Of a stretch of 64,000 nucleotides of DNA, positions 16,109-23,417 are shown piece by piece. The position numbers were made by a program, and so were the translations under genes. The stretch lies in assembly GCA_029243485.1 (NCBI GenBank), contig JAQWRY010000086.1, forward strand, positions 434,001 to 498,000. Direction: 5' to 3'. The notes under the pieces were generated by a model that did not search any database, was not told the origin of the DNA, and saw only the letters and a program-made list of their open reading frames with translations. Position 1 is the first letter of the stretch; each line of letters starts with the position of its first letter. The DNA is from Candidatus Binatia bacterium (GTDB lineage: Bacteria; Desulfobacterota; Binatia; UBA12015).

Positions 16109-16849
16109 TCAGCGCATGGTGAGACCGCCGTCGACTACCAGCGTGGTACCGGTCACGTAGCGGGCTCGTTCGGAGGCGAGAAACAGGATGGCATCGGCGA
16201 TCTCGTCCGGTGCGGCGAAGCGACCCGTCGGGATTCGAGCCGACTCGGCCGCGCGCGCCTCGTCGTTCAGCCCGGACACCATTTCGGTCTCGACCCAGCC
16301 GGGGCAGACGGCGTTCGCGGTGATCCCGTGGCGGGCGGACTCGGCGGCGAGTGTCTTCGTGAGAGCGAGGAGAGCACCCTTTGCGGCCGCGTAGTTCGCC
16401 GCACCCGGCTTTCCGAGGAAGGCCGCGGGGGAGACCACGTTGACGATCCGACCCCATCGGCTACCGATCATCGATCGGAGCCCGGCCCGTGCACAGTAGA
16501 AGGCGCCGTCGAGGCTCACGTCGAGGACCTCGCGCCAGGCGCTCGGTTGCAGCATCATGACGAGGGAGTCTCGCGCGACCGCTGCGTTGTTTACCAGGAT
16601 GTCGATGCCGCCCATTTCCTTCTTGAGCGTTCGGAACATCTCGTCCACGGCCTTCGGGTCCGAGACGTCGGCGAAGCACGCGAGCGCGCCGTCTACCTCG
16701 GCCTTGGCGGCCTCGAGTCCCTCGCGGGAGTGGCCCGCATTGAGCGCGACGCGCACGCCTTCCGCGGCGAGACGTTTCGCCGTGGCCAGGCCGATTCCCC
16801 GGCTCGCACCGGTGATGAGGGCTCTTTTCCCGGACAGCTCGAGATCCAT
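16109..16849 (-). CDS. 3-oxoacyl-ACP reductase (FabG-type SDR)
   Basis: 246 residues of the classical short-chain dehydrogenase fold. It has cofactor loop TGASRGIG, ILVNNAAVARDSLVMM, catalytic Ser in VNVVSPAAF and YAAAK with Tyr and Lys. The C-terminus VTGTTLVVDGGLTMR is typical of FabG. It is predicted to reduce the beta-keto group formed by the adjacent ketosynthase using NADPH. It is the first gene of the leftward operon and is divergent from the AMP ligase at 16927. The 77-nt gap between them should hold both promoters. Confidence 0.93.
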   Translation of the reverse strand: MDLELSGKRALITGASRGIGLATAKRLAAEGVRVALNAGHSREGLEAAKAEVDGALACFADVSDPKAVDEMFRTLKKEMGGIDILVNNAAVARDSLVMMLQPSAWREVLDVSLDGAFYCARAGLRSMIGSRWGRIVNVVSPAAFLGKPGAANYAAAKGALLALTKTLAAESARHGITANAVCPGWVETEMVSGLNDEARAAESARIPTGRFAAPDEIADAILFLASERARYVTGTTLVVDGGLTMR

Positions 16850-16926
16850 GACGACTCACGTCCCCGACGTTCAGGGTACGGGCAACATCCTCGCGAAAGC
16901 GTGCCGCGGGAGCAACTGGGCGGCGA

Positions 16927-18297
16927 ATGGCTGAGGCTCTCTACCGACACTTCGAAGACCGCCGCCGGGAGTCGCCGGCCGCCGAGGCCGTCCTGGACGT
17001 CGACGCGGGCCGTCGATTCACCCGTGATGGGCTGGCGGCACTGGTGGATCAGGTGGCCGGGTCGGTCCGGGCCGCGGCGTCGGAGGCCGGTGTCGTGGCC
17101 GTGCAGTCCGAGAACGCTCCGGAGCTGATTGCGGCGGTCCTCGCCGCCTGGCGTGAGAATCTCGTGCCTCTGCCCATCGATCGCGAGCGCGATGTCGCCG
17201 AGATCGAGACGCTCGCGCGGTCGCTCGGCATCGGGATGCTGCTGCGCGGGCGGGGGCTCGAGCGTCATGCCATCCCGGGCGTGCGCGCCGAGATCGCCCT
17301 CCCGACCGAAGCGGCCGTCCTGAAGCTCACATCGGGCACCACGGGGGAGCCGCGGGCCGTCGCGGTCGCCGGACCCGCGCTCGAGCTCGGAGTCTCCCAG
17401 ATCTGCTCCACGATGGGGATCAGGGCCGGGGATCGAAACCTGGTGACGGTGCCGCTCGCGCACAGCTATGCTTTCGACAACGTCCTCGGCACACTCGTCA
17501 TGCAGGGGACTCCCGCCGTGCTGGTTTCGGATCTCGTGCCGCGGCGCCTCTTCTCGGTCGTGCGCGAGACCGGCGTCACGGTGTGGCCGTCGGTGCCGCT
17601 CCTCCTCGATGTTCTGTCTCGGTCGCCTGCCGGTGGCGAGGCCCCGCTCGGCTCGCTTCGGCTCGTGATCTCCGCGGGAGCGCCGCTTCCCGCGACGACG
17701 CGCGAGAATTTCGCGAAGCGCTTTCATCTGCGACCCCGCACGTTCTACGGCGCCACGGAGTGCGGCGGTATCGCTTTTGACCGGGAGGCCGACCGGGAGG
17801 TGCCCGACGGCTGCGTGGGTCGACCGCTCGACGGCGTTTCGATCGACTTGCTCGACGGCGAGGACGGCGTGGGGAGGATCTCCGTTCGAAGTGGCTCCGT
17901 CGCGCTCGGGACGCTTCCTACGGCGAGTCCCGAGATCTCGGCTGGCCGGCTTCTCGCTTCGGACCTCGGTCGTCTTGATGAAGAAGGTCGGCTGCATCTC
18001 ATCGGGCGGGTCGGTCAGTTCGTGAAGATCCACGGCCACAAGGTCTACCCGATAGAAGTCGAGCGCGTCCTGCGGGGCCTTCCGGGTGTCCTGGATGCCG
18101 CCGTCGTTCCGTACGCTCGGTCCGACGTTAGTGAAGGCCTGCGAGCGATCGTCGCGGCGGGAGACGGGATCGACCGGGCCACGATCGCGCGTGGGTGCGA
18201 ACGCGTATTGCCGTCGTACAAGGTCCCGCGCTCGATCGAGATTCGCGACGAGGTCCCGCGGAACGAGCGGGGCAAACTCGATCGCCGCCGGCTCTAG
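16927..18297 (+). CDS. AMP-dependent acyl/aryl ligase of the polyene-like cluster
   Basis: 456 residues of the ANL superfamily. Motifs are LKLTSGTTGEPRAVAVA, the aromatic/adenine motif FYGATECGGIAFD, the hinge Asp in LLASDLGRLDEEGRLHLIGR, and catalytic Lys in RNERGKLDRRRL at the very end. It is slightly short in the N-terminal domain. By position it should activate the starter acid for loading on the ACP at 21726, as the AMP ligase of aryl polyene clusters does. That substrate assignment is an inference. Its stop is 18 nt from the convergent flavoprotein gene. Confidence 0.9.
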   Translation: MAEALYRHFEDRRRESPAAEAVLDVDAGRRFTRDGLAALVDQVAGSVRAAASEAGVVAVQSENAPELIAAVLAAWRENLVPLPIDRERDVAEIETLARSLGIGMLLRGRGLERHAIPGVRAEIALPTEAAVLKLTSGTTGEPRAVAVAGPALELGVSQICSTMGIRAGDRNLVTVPLAHSYAFDNVLGTLVMQGTPAVLVSDLVPRRLFSVVRETGVTVWPSVPLLLDVLSRSPAGGEAPLGSLRLVISAGAPLPATTRENFAKRFHLRPRTFYGATECGGIAFDREADREVPDGCVGRPLDGVSIDLLDGEDGVGRISVRSGSVALGTLPTASPEISAGRLLASDLGRLDEEGRLHLIGRVGQFVKIHGHKVYPIEVERVLRGLPGVLDAAVVPYARSDVSEGLRAIVAAGDGIDRATIARGCERVLPSYKVPRSIEIRDEVPRNERGKLDRRRL

Positions 18298-18314
18298 TGC
18301 GGCGTACGAGATAG

Positions 18315-19586
18315 TCAATTATCGAAAACAGATCCGATCACGAGCCGCGGCTGGAGATCGAATCGGCGATGCAGGTACTGGAGCGTCTCGAAGAGCCACA
18401 CACGCGCGCGAAGGCCGAGAGTGCCTGGCCCCATCCCGGCAAACACGCTGTTCAGCGCGGGTACGAGGCTCCGGAAGATCGCCGCGCCGGACGGTTGGAG
18501 CAGCAGGTCGATGAACTCCGGTGTGTAGAAGGAGTCGATTAGCCGCCAGTAGTAGAGGTTCGCTTTCGCTTGCCGGGCAGCCCACTCCGCCAGGATCGCA
18601 TCGGCGGCGGTGGGTCGCGCGAGACTGTGGTCGAGTGCGGCGGCGGCGGACTCCCCGCCCTGCAGGGCCAGGAAGACGCCCGTCGAGAAGACGGGGTCGA
18701 GAAAGCCCAGGGCATCGCCGATCAGGACTGCGCCGTCGCGCGCCGCCGTACCGCTCCGGTAGGAGTAGTTGCTCGTCACGTGGATGGGCGAGACGCGTTC
18801 GGCGTCGCGTGTCTTTTCCGCGAGGGCCGGTGTGTGGCGCAGGGCGTATTCGAACGCTTCTTCGGGTGTTCTTTCGAACCGGCGAAGTGCGTCGCCTTGC
18901 ACGACGAGTCCGATGCTCGTCCGCCCGTCGGCGAGCGGAATCAACCAGAGCCAGCCATCGGTTCGCACCGCCAGCAAGATGTCGCCGGACTCTGCGCCCG
19001 AGACCCGGGGGACGCCCTCGAAGTGCGCGTAGATGGCTGCTCGCTGGTGGCCGGGGGCCATCACCTTCGTACCGCGCGCTCGCGCGAGGAAGGTATCCCG
19101 GCCACTCGCGTCTACGAGGTGCTTCGCCCGGAACTCGTGCTCTCGGTCCGCGGTTCGCGCGTGAACGGACCACCCATGATCCGTCCGCTCGGCTCGCGCG
19201 ACCTCGTGTTCCTGCCTTACTTCGGCGCCGGCGCTCGCACAGGCACGCAGGAGAATGTCGTCGAACGTTGCCCGCACGACCTGGAACGCACTGGGAGCCG
19301 AGGGGACGAGGCCTTCGTCGAACCGGATTCGGACGGACGGGGTGCCGGTGGCCGTCAGCACGCGTGCGCCGAATTTGGGCACGCTCCCGGAGGCCTCCAC
19401 TTCGGCGCGTACCCCGAGGCGTTCGAGCAGCGGCATGCTGGCCGGCAGCAGGGATTCGCCGATGTGGAACCGGGGGAAGCGCTCGCGCTCCAACACGATC
19501 ACGTCTCGGCCGGCTCGCGCCAAGAGGTGTCCGGCCGTCGACCCGGCCGGGCCGCCTCCGATCACCAGCACGTCACACGTTCGCAT
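18315..19586 (-). CDS. FAD-dependent oxidoreductase, flavin-halogenase-like
   Basis: 423 residues. The N-terminal FAD fold is VLVIGGGPAGSTAGHLLARAG. FPRFHIGESLLP follows, which is typical of the tryptophan-halogenase-like group. A WxWxIP signature is present as GWLWLIPL. The second FAD motif is VLIGDALGFLDPVFSTGV. WxWxIP is the halogenase hallmark, but non-halogenating relatives also carry it, so halogenation is possible rather than shown. Similar flavoproteins occur in aryl polyene, flexirubin and dialkylresorcinol clusters. No flavin reductase is adjacent. It is divergent from the diiron protein gene. Confidence 0.85.
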   Translation of the reverse strand: MRTCDVLVIGGGPAGSTAGHLLARAGRDVIVLERERFPRFHIGESLLPASMPLLERLGVRAEVEASGSVPKFGARVLTATGTPSVRIRFDEGLVPSAPSAFQVVRATFDDILLRACASAGAEVRQEHEVARAERTDHGWSVHARTADREHEFRAKHLVDASGRDTFLARARGTKVMAPGHQRAAIYAHFEGVPRVSGAESGDILLAVRTDGWLWLIPLADGRTSIGLVVQGDALRRFERTPEEAFEYALRHTPALAEKTRDAERVSPIHVTSNYSYRSGTAARDGAVLIGDALGFLDPVFSTGVFLALQGGESAAAALDHSLARPTAADAILAEWAARQAKANLYYWRLIDSFYTPEFIDLLLQPSGAAIFRSLVPALNSVFAGMGPGTLGLRARVWLFETLQYLHRRFDLQPRLVIGSVFDN

Positions 19587-19683
19587 GGCTCCCAGAGCCC
19601 TACCGACCTCGGCGCCACATTGGAACCGGGCGCCTGTCGTTCATTCTTCCCTTTTCAGAGTCGTCGTGATTGGTTTCCCGCAC

Positions 19684-20613
19684 ATGGCCGAGGACAGCAG
19701 GCAGGCGGCCGAAGCCCCGCGGCCGGAACCGTTCACGTGGCGTCTTCCGAACGCGCCGGTGGACGCCGAAGACGACTGGGTTCTGTACGATCAGTTCATC
19801 GATCTGGCGGAGGCCCACCGGTGGAAGATGTCCGACGTGCGCCGAGAGATCGAAGGCGTCGATCCAGCGACGTTGACGGAAGCCGATCACAAGATCGTCG
19901 ACTGCATCGGTGAGATCGCGATCGTCGCAGGGAATGCTCCGACGATCGTCGTGAACCAACTCTCGGTCATGCTCTTCGATGCCGAGTTCGCCGCGTGGGC
20001 GACGTATCAGGTGGGCGAAGAGTCCAAGCACTTCCACGTGGTGCGTCACTATTGCCGTCACGTCGGCCACGCCATGTCGGCCGAGCACACCGAAGCGAAC
20101 GTGGTGCGGAAGCAGAAGGATTTCGACCCCGACGAGTACCACGACGAGCATTGGGTGACGCTCGTGAACCTGCTGGGTGAAACGCTGAACATCCATCTGT
20201 ACCAGCAGCTCTCGAAGGCCGCCGACGAGCCGGTTCTGAAGGAGCTTCTGCATCGCATCTCGCTCGACGAACGGCGCCACCAGCAGTGGTTCGTCGCGTA
20301 CTTCAAGAAGCGCGCACAGGCGGAGGACGCCTACGTGGGGCGGGCTCTCGCGGCGCTACGCGTGATGCTGGGGATCGACGAGCCACCGGACCGCAACGCG
20401 CAGCGGCACCAGGGAACCGGCTCGGTCAACTATCTGCAGGCAACAGAGAAGGTGCTGCGGCACGGGTTCTCGGTGCCCATCATCGCGCGCACCGTGCGCG
20501 AGCAATGGCAGATTCTCGAGAGCATTTTCGGAGACCGGCTCGACATCGACAAGCGCGAATTCATCTCGCGGCAGACCGCGAGCGCGAGCATGGTCGAACG
20601 ACAACTTGGTTGA
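19684..20613 (+). CDS. ferritin-like diiron oxygenase/desaturase family protein
   Basis: 309 residues, helical, with carboxylate-bridged diiron motifs: EESKHFHVVRHY (ExxH) and DERRHQQWFVAYF (DExRH), plus further Glu in GETLNIHLYQQL. The spacing resembles acyl-ACP desaturases and AurF-type N-oxygenases, and I cannot choose between them. Acting on an ACP-bound chain would fit the neighbouring genes. The frame is open far upstream (to 19255) antisense to the flavoprotein. The ATG at 19684 is preferred because the recognisable protein begins there. Confidence 0.82.
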   Translation: MAEDSRQAAEAPRPEPFTWRLPNAPVDAEDDWVLYDQFIDLAEAHRWKMSDVRREIEGVDPATLTEADHKIVDCIGEIAIVAGNAPTIVVNQLSVMLFDAEFAAWATYQVGEESKHFHVVRHYCRHVGHAMSAEHTEANVVRKQKDFDPDEYHDEHWVTLVNLLGETLNIHLYQQLSKAADEPVLKELLHRISLDERRHQQWFVAYFKKRAQAEDAYVGRALAALRVMLGIDEPPDRNAQRHQGTGSVNYLQATEKVLRHGFSVPIIARTVREQWQILESIFGDRLDIDKREFISRQTASASMVERQLG

Positions 20614-20653
20614 GCGCATCGTAGATCGCGCGCTCGCAAGCTAACGTCTTCCC

Positions 20654-21673
20654 ATGGCTCACGAGGTCGTACTCATTCCCGGTGATGGCATCGGACCCGA
20701 AGTTGCCGAAGCCGTCTGCGCCGTGCTCGATAAAGCGGCAGCGCCCATTACTTGGGCGATTCATCTCGCCGGCATTGCTGCGCTCGACGACTGCGGTGAG
20801 GTGCTGCCTGAGTCGACGTTGGACGCGATCCGACGCACGGGCGTGGGTCTGAAAGGCCCGTGTACGACGCCCGTGGGAGAGGGCTTCGCGTCGGTGAACG
20901 TGAAGCTACGCAAGGCGCTGGACCTCTACGCGGCGGTTCGGCCGGTGCGGAACCTGCCGGGTGTCGGGAGTCGTTACTCGGATGTCGACCTCGTGGTCGT
21001 TCGCGAGAACACCGAAGGGCTTTACAGCGGTGTCGAGAACGAGATCACACAGGGCGTCGTCACGAGCCTCAAGGTGGCGACCGACGCGGCGTGCATTCGG
21101 ATTGCTCGCTGGGCGTTCCACTACGCTCGAAGCCGTGGGCGGAAGAAGGTCACGGTCTTCCACAAGGCCAACATCATGAAGATGACCGATGGTCTGTTTC
21201 TGCGCTCGGCGAAGAACGTCCACGAATCCGACTTCAGCGAGATCGAGTACGAGTCCGTCATCATCGACGCCGGCTGCATGAAGATGGTGCAGGACCCGAC
21301 GCAATTCGACGTGCTCCTCATGGAGAACCTCTACGGCGACGTCGTGAGCGATCTCTGCGCGGGACTCGTCGGGGGCCTCGGCGTCGTTCCCGGCGCGAAC
21401 CTCGGAAACGAGCGCGCCGTGTTCGAGGCCGTCCACGGGTCGGCTCCGGACATCGCCGGCAAGGGTCTCGCGAACCCGCTCGCACTCCTGATGTCTGCCG
21501 TCATGATGCTGAACCATCTCGCGGAAACCCGCTCCGACGAGGCGTGTCGAGAGAGCGCGGCTCGGATCAAGACGGCGTACGACCAGGCGCTCGGAGCCGG
21601 CGCGCAGACTCGGGATATCGGCGGAGGGCTCGGCACCAAGGAGTTCACGGCCGCCCTCCTCGAGCGCCTGTAG
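20654..21673 (+). CDS. isocitrate/isopropylmalate-family dehydrogenase
   Basis: 339 residues of the beta-decarboxylating dehydrogenase family. It has LIPGDGIGPEVAEAV at the N-terminus, the substrate loop RENTEGLYSGVEN, Lys and Asn in VFHKANIMKMTDGLF, the metal-binding Asp region LLMENLYGDVVSDL, and GSAPDIAGKGLANP. The pattern is closest to NAD-dependent isocitrate or homoisocitrate dehydrogenases. It probably oxidatively decarboxylates a (homo)isocitrate-like acid. Its presence between the diiron protein and the ACP is unusual for a polyene-type cluster. It could be a neighbour of general metabolism. Confidence 0.9.
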   Translation: MAHEVVLIPGDGIGPEVAEAVCAVLDKAAAPITWAIHLAGIAALDDCGEVLPESTLDAIRRTGVGLKGPCTTPVGEGFASVNVKLRKALDLYAAVRPVRNLPGVGSRYSDVDLVVVRENTEGLYSGVENEITQGVVTSLKVATDAACIRIARWAFHYARSRGRKKVTVFHKANIMKMTDGLFLRSAKNVHESDFSEIEYESVIIDAGCMKMVQDPTQFDVLLMENLYGDVVSDLCAGLVGGLGVVPGANLGNERAVFEAVHGSAPDIAGKGLANPLALLMSAVMMLNHLAETRSDEACRESAARIKTAYDQALGAGAQTRDIGGGLGTKEFTAALLERL

Positions 21674-21725
21674 AGCGTGGTTGTTTCGAGGTCCGCGCGC
21701 GGGTAAAACCGCAGCCGGTCGAACC

Positions 21726-21995
21726 ATGACGAGAGCTGAAATCGCGAAACGCGCCAAGGAGATTCTGGTCGAAGGGCTGCGCCTAGAGATCGAGCCCGAG
21801 AGTATCGTGAATTCCGAGGGGATCTTCGGCGAGGGCCTCGGCCTGGACTCGATCGACGCACTCGAATTCGTCGTGTTGATCGAAGAAGAGTTCGAGGTTG
21901 CCATTCCCGACGAGGAGGTGGCTCGCGTCGCTTTCGCGTCGATCGACGCCCTCACCGACTTCATCGAGCTCGAGCGCCGCGCCGCGGCCAGCTGA
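21726..21995 (+). CDS. acyl carrier protein
   Basis: An acidic four-helix protein of 89 residues. Phosphopantetheine would attach to Ser42 in GLGLDSIDALEFVV. FEVAIPDEE and FASIDALTDFI complete the fold. I place the start at ATG 21726 (MTRAEIAKRAKE); an in-frame upstream ATG at 21681 would add a non-homologous leader. It carries the growing chain for the ketosynthase and reductase of the cluster and opens a tight rightward operon with the LolA-like, lipoprotein, MMPL and flippase genes. Confidence 0.93.
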   Translation: MTRAEIAKRAKEILVEGLRLEIEPESIVNSEGIFGEGLGLDSIDALEFVVLIEEEFEVAIPDEEVARVAFASIDALTDFIELERRAAAS

Positions 21996-22003
21996 CCGCA
22001 CTC

Positions 22004-22327
22004 GTGGCTCGGCTCTGCGGGGCGACGCTACTCGCCGTTGTTCTCGGAGCACTCGCCCTCCTGCCCGCGCACGCGCAGGACTCTCCGGCGCAGCAGTTGG
22101 CGGCGATCCTCGGCAAGCGCACGGGGCAAGCCCTCGACGCAAGGTTTCGCCAGACAAAGCACATCGCGCTCTTGCGAGGGCCGCTCGTGTCGCGTGGAAC
22201 CGTGCGGTTCGAGCTGCCCGACGGTCTACGCTGGGAAGTCGTCGAGCCGGAGCCTCTGGTGGTTGATACCCGCGGCGGTGTTCTCCGCGTCGGGCCCCCG
22301 GACCAGCTGCAAGAAGTGCCGGCCTAG
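22004..22327 (+). CDS. LolA-like outer membrane lipoprotein carrier, N-terminal part (ends at in-frame TAG)
   Basis: 107 residues from a GTG 9 nt behind the ACP stop. A clear signal peptide (LLAVVLGALALLPAHAQ) is followed by the LolA-type beta-sandwich start: LDARFRQTKHIALLRGPLVS, GTVRFELPDGLRWEV and LVVDTRGGVLRV. LolA proteins are about 200 residues, and this frame stops halfway at TAG (22325-22327). The remainder continues in the same frame at 22328. In aryl polyene clusters the LolA-like protein is thought to carry the product across the periplasm. A CAG-to-TAG change would restore one frame. Confidence 0.8.
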   Translation: MARLCGATLLAVVLGALALLPAHAQDSPAQQLAAILGKRTGQALDARFRQTKHIALLRGPLVSRGTVRFELPDGLRWEVVEPEPLVVDTRGGVLRVGPPDQLQEVPA

Positions 22328-22582
22328 ATGCTGGGACCGTTTGCCTCACTCCCGGGTGGATTCTCCGGCATCTTCGGGGCGAGTGCACAGGAGATCTCCG
22401 CTGCGTTCGAGGTGGTCGCCGCAGAGGGGGTGGGCGCCTTCCAGCTCACGCCGAAGGACGTGAACCTTGCCCGCGCGCTCGACGGGATCGATCTCGCGCT
22501 CGATCCGGAGTCGGGAATGCCGCGGAAGGTCGTTCTCCGCGAGGCCGGCGGCGACCGAAGCGAGATCGAGATCCTTCGCTGA
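22328..22582 (+). pseudogene. LolA-like carrier, C-terminal part after in-frame stop
   Basis: 84 codons follow the amber codon directly in the same frame. They contain the second half of the sandwich (FEVVAAEGVGAFQLTPKD, IDLALDPESGMPRKVVLREA, RSEIEILR). There is no signal peptide and no plausible ribosome site, so it is unlikely to be an independent gene. Whether the TAG is a genuine mutation, suppressed, or an assembly error cannot be decided here. Confidence 0.7.
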
Positions 22583-22628
22583 GCCTGCGCGCGCGGTCGA
22601 CTGGCGATCGGTGGACGTCGGTGACACC

Positions 22629-23417
22629 GTGATCGGCGTGTGGGTTGCCGTGCGCATCCTCGTTTTCGGGGGACTCGTCGGGCTGCTGGGGTGTGTGCCG
22701 CAGCGACCTTGGACGGGGGTGAAGCCGACCGCCCCGTGCCCCGAGGTCGTGGGGAGTGAGATCGAGCGGGTGTGCCGCGAAGATCGGGCCATCGAGACTC
22801 TGCAGGCGCGTTTTCGCGCGACCGTCGTCGTCGATGGAGAGGTGCGCAGCACCGACGGAATTCTGCTGGTCCGGCGGCCGGATGCCGTTCGAGTCAAGTT
22901 GTTCGGACTCGCGGGAATGACGGTGCATGACGCACTCTGGGTCGGTGATCGCGGCTCGGTGCGCGGTTTCATCCGCCGGCCGCTGTCGGGTGCGCCCATC
23001 ATGGTGGAGCTCGAACCGGGTGAGAATCTCTCCGAGCCCGAGGCGGAGTTTTCGCTCGCACTGTGGTCTCTCTGGCGTCCGCGCTGCTCGACGCTCCCGA
23101 CGGCGCTCGCGGCCGAGCCGGGGTGGCTTCGGCTCGATCCCCACTCCGCGCACGCGACGGCTCGTGACGTTCGTGTCGGCCCCCTCGGAGTCGATGAGGA
23201 GCGTCTGGTCCGCACGGCCGGAGACGATCCGGACGTCGTCGAGGTGCGCTACCTCGAGCGTGATTGCAGTCTCGCAGGGCTGCTCCCGGCGCGAATCGAG
23301 ATGGCGTCGCGGGCGCGGGGCTGGCGCGCGACGGTTCGCATCCTGAAGCAAGAGGAGAACGTCGCTCTCGACGATGCCTTGTTCGCGCTGCCGGCCGCGG
23401 GCGAGGACGGCTCGTGA
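22629..23417 (+). CDS. LolB-like outer membrane lipoprotein of the export system
   Basis: About 262 residues from GTG 22629 (or GTG 22638). The signal peptide has lipobox LVGLLGC with Cys22. The body has LQARFRATVVVDGEVRSTDG and RRPDAVRVKLFGLAGMTVHD, a layout close to LolB/DUF4292-type lipoproteins that accept lipophilic cargo at the outer membrane. It follows the LolA-like gene and overlaps the MMPL exporter start by GTGA. Function as acceptor for the cluster product is inferred from this order. Confidence 0.8.
   Translation: MIGVWVAVRILVFGGLVGLLGCVPQRPWTGVKPTAPCPEVVGSEIERVCREDRAIETLQARFRATVVVDGEVRSTDGILLVRRPDAVRVKLFGLAGMTVHDALWVGDRGSVRGFIRRPLSGAPIMVELEPGENLSEPEAEFSLALWSLWRPRCSTLPTALAAEPGWLRLDPHSAHATARDVRVGPLGVDEERLVRTAGDDPDVVEVRYLERDCSLAGLLPARIEMASRARGWRATVRILKQEENVALDDALFALPAAGEDGS

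Noticed and set aside
13677-16457. 926-codon frame covering both ketosynthases
   Set aside because: Only the last 401 codons encode a protein of known fold; the rest is the wrong frame of the active ketosynthase and ketoreductase genes. The GTG at 14882 is the start.
16693-18318. 541-codon open frame antisense to the AMP ligase and overlapping the ketoreductase
   Set aside because: Its only recognisable residues are in the ketoreductase region in a different frame; composition is Arg/Asp-rich as expected of a shadow.
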